Assembly (NCBI GenBank): GCA_013399895.1
Contig: VXBA01006222.1
Coordinates: 62,001 to 126,000 of the forward strand
Source of the DNA: Serilophus lunatus
Taxonomy: Eukaryota > Chordata > Aves > Passeriformes > Eurylaimidae
Direction of reading: 5' to 3'
Length of the DNA stretch: 64,000 bases
Below, in pieces: positions 1-11,262 of this stretch. The stretch's first letter is position 1; each line of letters starts with the position of its first letter. The translations under genes and the position numbers were made by a program. The notes under the pieces were generated by a model that worked only from the letters and a program-made list of their open reading frames with translations, was not told the DNA's origin and did no database searches.

Positions 1-3000
1 AGAGGTTACTCTTTCACATCAACAGTAAGGCAAGTGTTGATGTGTTAGCTGGAATGTAGGTGTAACTTTAATTTAAGATCCAGAGAAACACCCCTCCATA
101 GTCAGTGCAGAGAGGCCACCAGGTTCTTCTTACTCTGCATCTCAAAACACGCGAGACAGTCCTATGGTTCTGAGATTATCTTTTGGCCTACCATCTTTTT
201 TGTAGCTTTCTAACGTTTCTAATTTTACTTGCAAGATTTCATCTAGGCAAAAATAAGGGAAAGAAATAAATCCCTGTATTTTGAAGCACTGGAGCTATTT
301 TGTAAACACAGTACATTTGCAGCCCCCAGCATCTCAGGGCCGGATTACAGAAACATGGTTTGGAAATAAGATGTCTCCAGCTTTATCCTCTGCCACCACC
401 CCACCAGTCCCTCCATCAAGTAAAGCCCAAGGAGCAATCAAAGCAGAGCAACCCAGTGGTGCTGGTGGTTGCAACTCACTGCAGAGGCAGACACGTGTCC
501 CTGTGCTGCTGAGAGCACTCCATGAGCTTCAGCCCTGGGCAGCATTCCCAGCTGCACTGGGTATGGACTGTGCTCACCAGCTGCTTCCACTTGAGCAAGG
601 TGAACCACTCCAAAATACCACCTGTGTGCATGGAGCTACATCATATATCCACCAAGAGGTTTCTCAGATAATAGGCATCTCTCTCCAATCTCTCCAGGCT
701 TATGGATGGAACTTGCCCTGCTCTTTGCCCAAATATCTGAAGATCCACACAGATTGTTTACCACCATCTCTTGTAAAAGAAGAAAAAGAAAAAAAAGACA
801 AACACTGAAAGAAAAAACAGACTAAACCACATGTTTACCAAGGAGAAGACAGATTTGTTGAGGATATTCAAGCCCTGTACCCCTCAACCTCCAGAGGAAG
901 CAGTGGCCTGTTAAATTGATGCTTGATGGAGATGCCATTCTTGCCTTCTCACACCTTTTCTCCCCAGTGGTATTGATTAGTGACTAACCCCCAATGTCAC
1001 AATTGTAAAAACAAGTCTAGAGAAGAACAGGGGCTCTTCAGGGGTTCCAGCTCCAAAGCATTCCTCACATCAGCTCCTCCTGTGCTGTACAGCAGATGCT
1101 GCTCCCTCAAAAAAAGCCATTTCCCACTGTAGGCACCTTTCTCCCCAGGCCCAGGGCAGCATGACAGTGCTTAAGATGCAAAGATGTATCTTCTGAGGAT
1201 CTCTGGCCTGCAGTCACACCTCCACATCTTTGGGGGCACCAAGGCCACAGCAGGTACACTGGAAGGCAAGCAGGTGTCCCTGGGCCTGGCTCCAGCACCT
1301 TCCCCTTGCTGTTCATCAGCCCCAGCTCCCAACCACCATTACCAGAGACACACTGGAAATCTCATGTGCCTGAATGACTGCAGATGTGCCCAGCCACAGC
1401 TCTGACAAGGAAGGGTTGTTTGAGCTCCTCAGTCTGTTACCTGGGGTAAGCTTTGACACACCACTTGCGCCATGTGCATTCAGCACAGGTATTTTAGCAG
1501 AGATGTGATGTACATACATCCTGTTTCCACGGCAGAAGTTCCTCCTCTCGAATGCAATGCTGCTCATAAGGCATCTCAAGGCAGTTAGTTTCCCTCCAGC
1601 ACCCTTCAACTCACCAAAAGAAAACCATAACAATACAATTTTTCCCAATGGTCCAAGCAAGGACAGCCTTCCCAGCAGGAAGGCTCCAGCAGGGTCTTGA
1701 GGATAAAGTCCACAGCCATGAGAGCACAGCACACAACTACTGCAGCAACCCTTCCAGGTCAGCACCAGCACAAATGACTTCAGTTCAAGTGTCCTAAAAC
1801 TGCCCTGCAGTGCCAGCTCAGTGGGGAAAAAAATCAGGGGATTGGCTTTAATGTGCACTCCTAATCCAAACCAAAATATCAGTATTACAGCAAGTTGAGG
1901 ACAGGATCTTCCTACTTTTGCTGCCAGACCTCTAAGAGATGGTTTAATAGCTGACAGCCAGCAAAAATAGCCAGGGAGGTGTCAGACAGCAGTCCACCCA
2001 GGGACGCAGGGGCACAGACTGTCCCCTCCTGTCAGGCATTCATCTCCTGCGCAGATTGACTTGAAAGACTTTAACACCCTTCTTACCCTGACATTAAACC
2101 ATGCTTCTCTGACAACATGCCATGGACCCCTCTGCTTCCACAGGCACTCGGGATAGAAGAAAGCTGACTGCCTGCTCCCTTTGAGATACAAAATGTCATC
2201 AACAAAGAAAGAAAAATAGAAAAAAATACAAATTATCTTGCTGTCTCAGGGAAGCACCAAGAGGCATGGCTAGCACATGGTTACCCACAACAGGATCAGC
2301 AGAATCAGCTTGTAAGCCACTGCTGCTTGCTCCAAGAAGCGACACCTGAGGAGCTCATCCAAAGGGGTCTGCAGCATTTCCATCATTTACCAGGTCACTC
2401 CCATGGAGTCTGTGCAAGATGCCGTGTGCCACACACTTATTCTGCAGAAGAATTTGGAGCACTGCCCTCATCTGGTCCTTTTCTAAGCAGGGTAGAGGGT
2501 AAACATTTAAATACTGTTTGTTGGAAATGGAGAAGATTCAGCAAAGTTTCAGGAGAGGCTTTCTTGGTTTTTCGCCTTTTTTTTTCGTAAATGCAGTTTC
2601 TGTTCTTCAGAATTGGAGAGCTGTGTGGTCTCTGGAGCCCTGGGAAAGCACTGACAGAGCACATCAGCATCACCTTGCTGGTAGCAGTGGTAGCTGTTCT
2701 GCATTTTGCTCTTCCTGCTAGAGATGTCACATCGAGCAGCAAGGCATCCTCTGAACCCAGCAATACCAGTGGAGATGCCAGGGCAAGCAGGGGACCAGGC
2801 AGTCCAAAACTTCTGCCACCCAGATGCCAAGACAAGAGCTTTGACCGGTAACTCCCAGCTCATTTGGATTTCCAGGCTGCAAACAGCTGAGCATTAAAGG
2901 GCAGATCCACAGACAGCAGGAATTCATATACCACTTTAGATTTCCTTTTCCTGCCCTAATTCTTCTGAAACTCATGTCACCCTTCCTGGACAGAGCCACA

Positions 3001-4305
3001 CAGTCCTTTAAGGGCAACTTTGCCACCTGCAGCAGCACATGGTCCCTGCTCACATCCAGTCCTCCACACTGGCACAGCTTGCAGCACCTGGAGCCACGTT
3101 AAGAGCCCACCCTGACACTCAGCACGACTCTGGAGTTGCTGGACTTGTCACACTGCAACTAAAAGTCACTTTTTCAGGGCAAAGCTGCTACTTGGGCAAA
3201 CCACACCCTATCTATTTAAGGTAAAAGCAGGAATATTGAGAGCAGTGGTGTTCAGCCCTATCAGAACAAGGCAGACCTTCCCGATGCCCACTGGGCTCCA
3301 GGACCTCTATCTCCAGAGAGAGGCTGTCAAGCATGCCAGGCATTGCAGACATTTCTGATAACAACCCTGCTACCACTGAGGCTGACCTCCAAAGACAGGG
3401 CTCCAGGATTTGTTTGCTGACTTTCAGTATGTGGTTTGTTAGTTGACGTGTTAAGTCAGAACCAGCTCTTTGAGGAACAAAATAGGAAATGAGAGAAGCA
3501 GGAAGAAAGTCAATAGCAAAGTCACAGAAGTACAGGAAAGAGCATCCTTGACTTTAAGAAGCGAGTCTGCACCACACAGAGACGCACACTGCTGTTATGA
3601 CAGAACTTACACCATTGCAGCACACTAAATACAGGAATTTAGATGGTTATTGGAAAACCAGAGCTGTGCTAAGTGTAACAGGAGATCACAAGGAGTCAGT
3701 TTAATATGCAAGAAAGGTGCTGGACTGAGAAACACCCAGCCATATACACACAGTGTACCCCTAAGCAAGGGCACCTTGCAGAGGACCTCATCTGCACCTA
3801 GAAAGGCTACACTTGTGCCAGCCAAGGGGAAAGTTAGTTGGCATCCTGTGACCTCTTCTGCTTGCAGTGCAATTGGAGCCACAGCTGTGCTGGAAAAGTA
3901 GGGAAGAAGGAACATACCCCAGAGTTTCAGCATTGGAAAACAGAGTGAGCATTGTTTTAAGACGCTTCATCAGGAAGACGTCCTAAGAGAGAGGTCTTAA
4001 ATTTCAGTCTGGCTATTGCAGGCTATCAAAACTTTAAGTGGAAACAATTGCATGGTTAACAGATTAAAAGAGAGGCACCACAGCTAGCTCTACCCAGGAC
4101 AGCAATAAGTAACAAAACCAAGTGACTTTTGCCATCCTGTGTTCCGTCACAAACACCATTTCCAAACCATCTCCAGCTGCAAAAAAAGCATTAGAGGGCA
4201 TGGAGGGGGGGAAAAAACCCCAAACAAAACATCCTTGAGAGCAACAGAATCTTCTCCATTTCCCCCTGAATTTCAAACTTGCTCCACCTCCTCCCTCCTG
4301 CCAGG
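1..4305 (-). other. FOXN2: FOXN2 intron (3' of the first coding exon), partial
   Basis: This stretch should be intron, because the next FOXN2 exon (expected to encode GKGSLWC...) could not be found on the minus strand here. It holds A-rich runs near 775-815 and 2204-2235 and otherwise unique sequence. Open frames of 130-180 codons (281-808 plus, 1316-1858 minus) have no recognisable domain and no splice context, so they are taken as chance. Confidence 0.6.
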
Positions 4306-4314
4306 TCTCACCTT
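4306..4314 (-). other. FOXN2: Splice donor of the FOXN2 first coding exon
   Basis: On the minus strand the exon ends AAG|GTGAGA, a good donor consensus. It falls after a complete Lys codon (phase 0), where FOXN2 and FOXN3 proteins continue with the GKGSLW-type segment of the forkhead domain. That segment is not found between here and base 1. Confidence 0.85.
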
Positions 4315-4848
4315 GCCATGGCTTTTCTCCACCTTTCGGAAACACTTGTTGAGGGAGAGGTTGTGTCGGACCGAGTTCTTCCAGCCCGTGGGGGCCGTGG
4401 CGAAGTAGGGGAAGCGATCCAGGATCCAGCTGTAGATCTCTTTGACTGGCAAGCTCTTGTTGGGGGACTGCTCAATTGCCATGTAAATGAGAAGGCTGAA
4501 AGAGTAAGGGGGTTTGGAAGTGGAGGATTTTTTTTCAGGGTTCTGGTAGCAGGAGGGTGAGAAGGATGGCACGCTGTCCCCCTCGATGTCATATAAGGGA
4601 CTAACAATGGGAAGGCCCTCGCTCCCGAGGCTGAAGTTTGTTAGGAGGTTTGTACTTTCGTGCAGCCAGTTCAAATTTGTGAGCTCATCATCTGCTGAAT
4701 CTCTGTCCACCACGGTGGCCTTTGGCTTCCCGGCATCGCCTGCGTGGGGCAGGCTGCCCATCCCATGGCACTGCCGCAGCCCCGCAGCCCTTCCTGCTCC
4801 TGGAGCTTCAGCTTTCTTATCTGGAGTCATGCCAGTGACTGGACCCAT
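4312..4848 (-). CDS. FOXN2: FOXN2 forkhead transcription factor, first coding exon (partial, residues 1-179)
   Basis: This exon encodes the N-terminal 179 residues of a forkhead box N2 protein, a nuclear DNA-binding transcription regulator. The protein opens MGPVTGMTPDKKAE, which fits FOXN2 rather than its paralogue FOXN3. Residues 54-69 (DELTNLNWLHESTNLL) are the motif shared by FOXN2 and FOXN3. The forkhead domain begins near residue 111 (SKPPYSFSLLIYMAIE); helix 2 is around LPVKEIYSWILDRFPYF, and the recognition helix region TGWKNSVRHNLSLNKCF spans 154-170. The exon stops after SHGK (179), inside the domain before its second wing, at a good splice donor. The 12 further in-frame codons (VRPGRR...) are intron. 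Human FOXN2 is about 430 residues, so roughly 60 percent is missing and should lie beyond base 1. The start is supported by an in-frame TAA immediately before the ATG and a G at +4. Family assignment is from recall of the proteins, not a database search. Confidence 0.95.
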
Positions 4849-4862
4849 TTAGCTCTAGTGGT
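4849..4862 (-). other. FOXN2: FOXN2 5' untranslated bases of the first coding exon
   Basis: Fourteen bases separate the predicted splice acceptor from the ATG. The last three are TAA in frame with the start, so translation cannot extend upstream in this frame. The exon is therefore 4312-4862 (551 bases), and the rest of the 5' UTR must come from one or more upstream exons. Confidence 0.8.
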
Positions 4863-4884
4863 CTGCAACAAAGGAGATGGTCAG
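4863..4884 (-). other. FOXN2: Splice acceptor of the FOXN2 first coding exon
   Basis: Read on the minus strand, a pyrimidine-rich run (ccatctcctttgttgcag) ends in CAG directly before the 14-base UTR. A branch-point-like CTGAC lies about 18 bases upstream of the AG, which is close but workable. This makes the exon internal, so the transcription start is further upstream, at higher coordinates. Confidence 0.8.
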
Positions 4885-6791
4885 AGATCAATGCAAAATC
4901 ACATTCAGTAGGAGCCCACCAAACCCATCCCCACGCCTTGCAGGAACATGGCAGTCACTGATCCAAGCCCTGGTCCAAGAGGAGCCTCCCAGTAATCTCA
5001 AGAGCATGTGTTAACTGCCCCCAGTTTATAATGAGAGCTTATGATGAGCACTTGGAAACTGCTCTATCTTGAAACACCAATTTAAACACAGAAATAATAG
5101 CTATTTTCATGCTGATATCTGAAATCTGGAAAAGATCTAATCTTTACAACTCTCACATTAAATCCTCAGTTATATTCAGTACAAATCGACCTTGTTTAGA
5201 AATGTTCGCCTTTTGTGCCCAAAGAGTGAAAAAAAAGTTGCAAAACTTGTATCAGCATAAAGTGCATTTGTGGTCCCAGCACAAACGAAGTTTTTCCAAC
5301 CCCTTACAAGTCACAGCCATTCCCACATGCTGCCACATGTTTCTACCAGGGAAAGATCTGGCCAAGCTATCAGTTCATCAGCTGGGTCCCACAGAGCTGA
5401 CTGGGTCCAAAAGATCTTTCTGCCCTCCTGCAAAGGCCTGCTGCCCTAACCTGGGCTCCCCTGAAGAGCAGAGGGTGGTGGGACCAGCTCTAAACAAGAA
5501 GGAACCATCAGCTGGAGCGGCAGCTCAGACTCGGTGGAGGAAATAATGGCTGACCATTTACATTAAAAACAAACCAGCTAACTAAAAAACACTAAAACCC
5601 TAGCCATAAAATTATCATCTATAAAAAACTGCCACCCAGAATGCACAGTCTAACGAGTTACCCATGTTTTAAAGGCTTTACACTAACAAAAACCACCTTG
5701 CTTGTAGAGTTTGAAATGGGATCCCCTAGCCAACTGTTATGGGGACAGCTGTTTTTTTCCTGCTGATGTGACCAACAGCTTCACTGCAGCCAGAGATTTG
5801 GCCAACACAGCCGTACCAGAAGGGCAGACCAACAAAACCACTGTACAGATGTGGGGTGTGTACGTGTACACACACACGTACACTGGAGACATAAGACACT
5901 CCAACTATGGATGCAGTTTACCAGCAAATCTAAGGTTCATATTAAATGTAAAACCCCCAAAACCATCCAAACAAAAACCCCAACCCTAGCCCAATTCCTG
6001 GTCCCAGTGTGTTGTATCATTCTGGCCTGATGCTCTGCTGCCCAGTGCAAGAGCTCAGTTGCAGGACAAGGACAGTTTCCATTTCACATCCCACCAGATA
6101 GGTCTACGCAGTTACTGGATATTTTCTTACACCAGTTTTTCGTGCCTCCCTCAGAAAACACACTGGAGTTTCCCACCAGCAATTTTTGCTCCTCTCTTCA
6201 TCTTTTTTCATCTCTCTTCACATGCTCTTGCACTAGCAATTGAAAAGCTGTTTTGACAGCAGCACCTATACCTATGCTCACCAGTAACAGTGCTGGAAGC
6301 CATCCCCAAATTCTCTGTTTTCTATTTCTTATTTTTATGAAATGCAGGAACAGGCATGATTAACTACCAGTTCAGTCATGGAAAAAAAAAATAAAGCAAG
6401 TGAGCTGCTCAAATAGCTGGTCAAAAATAGCTTTGCTCTCCCTACAATTTACTTCTCCCCCAAGCCATCAGAGCAGATTTATATTGGCAGCCAGAGATGG
6501 CTGGCTTTAAACACAGCCATATATACATATGCTTATGTCACTTCTTCAATCCTTTCCTAAACTAAAAAAAAAACAACCCAACAAACAAAGAGCTAGTGAT
6601 AAAACTCATGCAGTGAGACAACCCCCAACCCTGCCACTCTCCTGGGAACGACGAGCTTCCCCTCCTTGTTCAGCACCTCTTTAGTCAGCTCCATGCTGAG
6701 CTCACACCTCCCAACCCCGGGTTGGTAATTTTAGCTCTCGTTCATCTTGCACAAAATATCCCTTTGAGACTCTTCCCTCAGCACAGCACAC

Positions 6792-6839
6792 CAAGAACAC
6801 AACACACACACAGGCAAGTCTGAGGCCACAGTGTTTATT
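6792..6839 (-). terminator. Candidate polyadenylation site inside FOXN2 intron
   Basis: On the minus strand AATAAA (6834-6839) is followed by CACTG, a short stretch, then a GT-rich run (about 6792-6812). This is the order and spacing of a vertebrate cleavage and polyadenylation site. It is on the same strand as FOXN2, so it could serve premature intronic polyadenylation or the end of a separate intronic transcript. AATAAA alone is common by chance; only the paired GT-rich element makes it worth listing. Confidence 0.3.
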
Positions 6840-9800
6840 TCTTGGGTGAAAGTCTGTTTACAACACAAATACGGCCCAGGCACACTCACAGTGGTCTCAA
6901 AAATATAGAGGGGGAAAAAAATAATAAGTTATTAAACTGGCACCTGGTATCAGATAGGCTTTGTGGTGTCAATGCACTGTTTGTTTGCACACTATTTGCT
7001 ATGTTTTAGCAGAGAATCATTAGAATAATTAACAGCCTACTTTTAAAAAATATGATTTGCAAGTAATATACTTACAGTAAACAATATAGGCTAGTGCCAT
7101 GTTTCTCTCAGTAGATGTGTTACAGAAATCCACACATCTCATTACCCTCTTGGTGCCTAGTCCACCACCTCACACATCTGCAAGTGCATATCAGAAGTTA
7201 AAATGTTTTTTCTAGAAAGGTATAAAGGCCATTATCAGATTATTATCATCTGAGAAAAAAATAAAATCAGTTCCATAACTGCTGCAGTTTTCAAAGGGTG
7301 TTCCCCAGTGGTCTATACTGCATCAAGAATAAATGAAATACAGAGATAGCACAGCATGCAACAGGGAACTTCTTTCAATGAAGTGATCTTTAACTCCATT
7401 GTGATAGCAGTAATAGGACTGGTGACATTGAGGACCATCAACTCATCACTTTGACACTGCTTTTCTGGAGGCAGCATCACCTCAGCCTCAGAATGTTGTA
7501 AACTCTAATTCTGTCCTGTTTACTCTGGCCCGCTGCAGCATGAGCAGATGAAGAAGAAACCAACACTGGCAGCCTTCCCACGGCAAAGGTCTGCTCTCCA
7601 GAGCCTTCTTCATTCACACAGATCCTTAATGACATCCAAAATTCGCCACTTTTTTCTCCATGTATGCTCTGCTTGGCCATAAGCAGATGGGATTGAGAGC
7701 ACACAGCTTCCAAGCTGTCATTTTCAAAAGTGCCTCTTCCAATATTTGAGGACTGACATTGTACATAAGGGTCGTGGGATTCACCAAAGCCATCTCTGCT
7801 CAAGGCTGGCAACCCAGGGATAACCCAGTGGGAAGACCACAGTAAGAGCAAGGAGAGCAGACTGTGAGAAGAACACAGCATGGAAGAAGCTCTCCAGTGC
7901 AGATATTTTGATTAAAACATATGTGTGGACCCTCAGATTTTTTTCTCCTAACGCTTCTCACTGTTACTGGCTCAAAGAGTTGATGCAAACAAGGTCAGAG
8001 GTGGCCACTAGGACTTGCTCTTCACAGTGCTCCCAGACAAGCTGAATTAGCAGCACCAACGTGAAAACAGGGAGAGAGGGAAGAGGGAAAGAAAGGCAAG
8101 GTTAAGAACAAGCATGAGCGTTGCCAGGCCACTCAGTGAAATTCATTTTCCACTCCTTTATTCCCTTACTGCTATCTTCCCTGCCTCTTCAGCTACTCCA
8201 GGAGCAGCAAGAAAACCATTTTCAAATGACAAGGACCTGCTCAGCTCCTGAGATATGCTCTCCATCCCTCTCCTACAGCTCTCCCGGAGCCACTTCTTAT
8301 CAAAGGGGGATGGCAGATGCCAACCATCCACCCAGCCTGCAGCTGGCACACGGAATGCCCAGGGACTCGCTGCAATTCCCACAGGGATGACCCCAGCCCC
8401 ACAAGCAGAGCCAGAAAGCAACCTCCAGTCACACAAATGAAAAAAATAATACACATCTGAAAAACGTGGCAGAGTTTGTGCTCTGACCCATGTGCTTTAC
8501 CCCACCAGGACATACAACGTGACACAGCATGCTGCTGTCCATTGGTATTAACACCTGCAACTGAAAGCATCCAAACATCCAAAGCATCCAAGCATCACAC
8601 ATCTAAACCCTACAGAACTCAACCTATCTCCTGTAAGCACCTTCAAAAGAAATGCCAACCAAAACACTCACTCCTCCAAGTATCACAGTGGAGGTGCACG
8701 TTATTGTGCACGGTGATCACAGACATGGGGCTGTGATTCCAGGGTAAGAAGATTAAAAGGCTGCAAAGTCAACTGAGGTTGCTTGAGTAAAAGTTAGGAT
8801 GCATCAGAAAAGAGGCAAGAGAGACAACCTTCTTTCCAGCAGTCTTTGGCATCACTGAACAGAACACATAAAAGCCAGGAGCAGATCTCTGCTATTATTT
8901 GCCAATCCAGCACCCAAAGCCCAGTGAAGACCTGCTCTTCCAGGCCACTCACAACCCCAACAGCAGAGCCCAGGTCCAAAGGGGCTGATTAAGGCTGCAG
9001 GTGTATTCAGGCAGCCCTCAGATTCAGAGGAGCACAAACAGATTGGAGGAGACTCAATGTCTCAGTGTGACAAGACAAGATATTCTTTGCAGTCTTCTCC
9101 CAAACTCAGTGAAGAGCTCAGTCTGGGAATGGCTACGGGGACTGGAAGGTTTGCATGTCCCCACATCCCCAGCCACGACTTCATCTTGATGGAAGACCTT
9201 GAGCACCATGTTCTGCTACAGGAGCAAATGCTTTGATGAGTGAGTATCTTATGAAGACAAAGCTGCTTTAATGAAGGCCAGCTGTTTAACCAAACTGGAA
9301 GTCCACTTGGGCATATCCTCAGGCAAACAGCTGCATGTTTTGCAGCAGGCCTTCTCAAAGAAGTCTCGGCTCCAGCAGAGTCCAGGTCCAAAGACAAAGC
9401 TGTAGCAGATACCACCATCCCACCAAAAGCAACCTCCAAATCCAGCAGCATTGCAGGTGTAAAAGCACAGGTGCCACTTTAGTACTGTGGCCACTATGCC
9501 TGGACTCACTGACCTGGCAAGAAAGAATTCAGCCTTTCTGTTAAAAGATACCATATCCTTGTCTGTGCCAGTTTAGTGTGAGAACAGAGCTGCTGATGCT
9601 GCTTGATCCTTCTTTACAGTGGCATCAGATGAAAGGTGCCATTTGGCACCTGCACAACATCAGTGCCCCAGGTTAGGACAACCTTCTCCACAACTAAATG
9701 CACCTATTGATTTCTGTAAGACCAGCTGAGCAACTAGGTCACCTCTGCTAACAGTGGGAAGATCTGGAACCTGTCAACAGTGCAACAATTTCCCTCCAGG

Positions 9801-10003
9801 TTAAAAAAATAACAAAAAACCCCAATCTTACCATGCATTGTCCAAGTCTGAGGAGTAGAGTAGCATTTTGATCCAGGAAAAAAAGATTTTTAGCCATTTC
9901 TCACTTAGGTTAATGATGGCAGCTCTGCACCTGCCCTCTCTTTGACAAGCCCAGAGCAGCCCTAGCTACAGAGCCAGGCAGTTGTGTGCTTCATACAGAA
10001 CTT

Positions 10004-10033
10004 CTGTACTAACAGGCTCTGTACAAACAGGCT
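10004..10033. repeat. 15-base tandem duplication
   Basis: Two adjacent copies of CTGTACTAACAGGCT, the second with one change (T to A at position 7). A partial third copy (CTGT) follows. Confidence 0.85.
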
Positions 10034-11247
10034 CTGTGAGAGCCTTTTAAATGATCAGCAGGTGCTTTTGCATGCAAGCAACTATACCAACAGTAAACTC
10101 TTCTCTTGACTTCTCATATTCCCTTGCATTTCTGAGAAGCATAGTGACACCAGGGCTTGTCCTGAGGTCAATACATCAATGTATATACTGTGTTACTACA
10201 ACAGCCCAAGAATTACACAAATAAATGACTGTCACTGCTCACCTGCACAACTTGGGGATAAACTTCCAAGCCAGCAGGTGCACAGCACAGGACCAGCTAC
10301 AACTCTTTGCATGTTAGAGGGAAGAGCAACAGAAAAAAAGATCATGGCACAACGAGTGAAACCCCATCACTAAAAAGCACCACATCTGCTTGACCAGGAG
10401 CATTAAAAGCATGACACCGGACCATTTCCCCTCATTTTCCTCCTTATTAATTCAACCTTTCCCCTCACTCACCTCCTTTGTCTCAGGCTGCCCTGCTCCA
10501 CTCCCTGCACACCTCACACCCCTGCTCAGTGGGCTGGGGTCACCTGAAACCCCCCTCCCAGCCCTGAGAAAGGCCCATATTTGATTACAACACTATGTGA
10601 TGTCACGTATCCAAGACAACTAAAGGCATTACAGTCTCCTGAGGACAAAACCACCTCTTGGCCATACATTTCAGCAAGCTGGGACCCACTGCTTGCAGAG
10701 AAGATGAATGGGCAGCTGCACCCTTGGGTCACAGGGGACACCCAGAGATGCTCCCCTGGGGCAGCACCTGGGGCTCTTCCTGCTCCTCCAGGATTGAAAA
10801 GCTGGGAAAAAATTAATAATAATGGTTTAAAGAAACATTAAAATCTATTTATCAAATCCGGCCTGGAAATAAAACTGAAGGACCAGACAAGTCATAAGCT
10901 CAGGTTTTTGCTTTAAACTTGGCATTGGTGGGCTCAAAGGAGAAGACAGGTGTTCCAGGGATCTGCTGAAATACTTCCAAGCCTTTCTCATTTTAATGCC
11001 CCTTTAATGTTAATGTTCTTCCCTACCCTGTCATATAACTAGAGGGAGAGGGAGGGGTGGATGGTGGAAGTTAACAAAAATCAATTACAAGGTCCAGTGT
11101 TTGGAAAAATCAAGAAATGCAGCAAAATTTAAAAAGGGAAGGGATTAAATCCTTGTCATAGCCCCGGGAAGGACAGGGAGCAAGAGAAAGATTCCATCTG
11201 AGACCTAACCCCTATGAAAAAATGTTCCCTTTTATTAGTAAGTACAT

Positions 11248-11262
11248 ACACACACACACACA
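11248..11262. repeat. (AC)n microsatellite, short
   Basis: An uninterrupted AC run of about seven units preceded by TACAT. Confidence 0.9.

Noticed and set aside
4273..4311. In-frame extension of FOXN2 by 12 codons (VRPGRR...)
   Set aside because: It lies past a good GT donor and does not continue the forkhead domain, so it is intron read-through.
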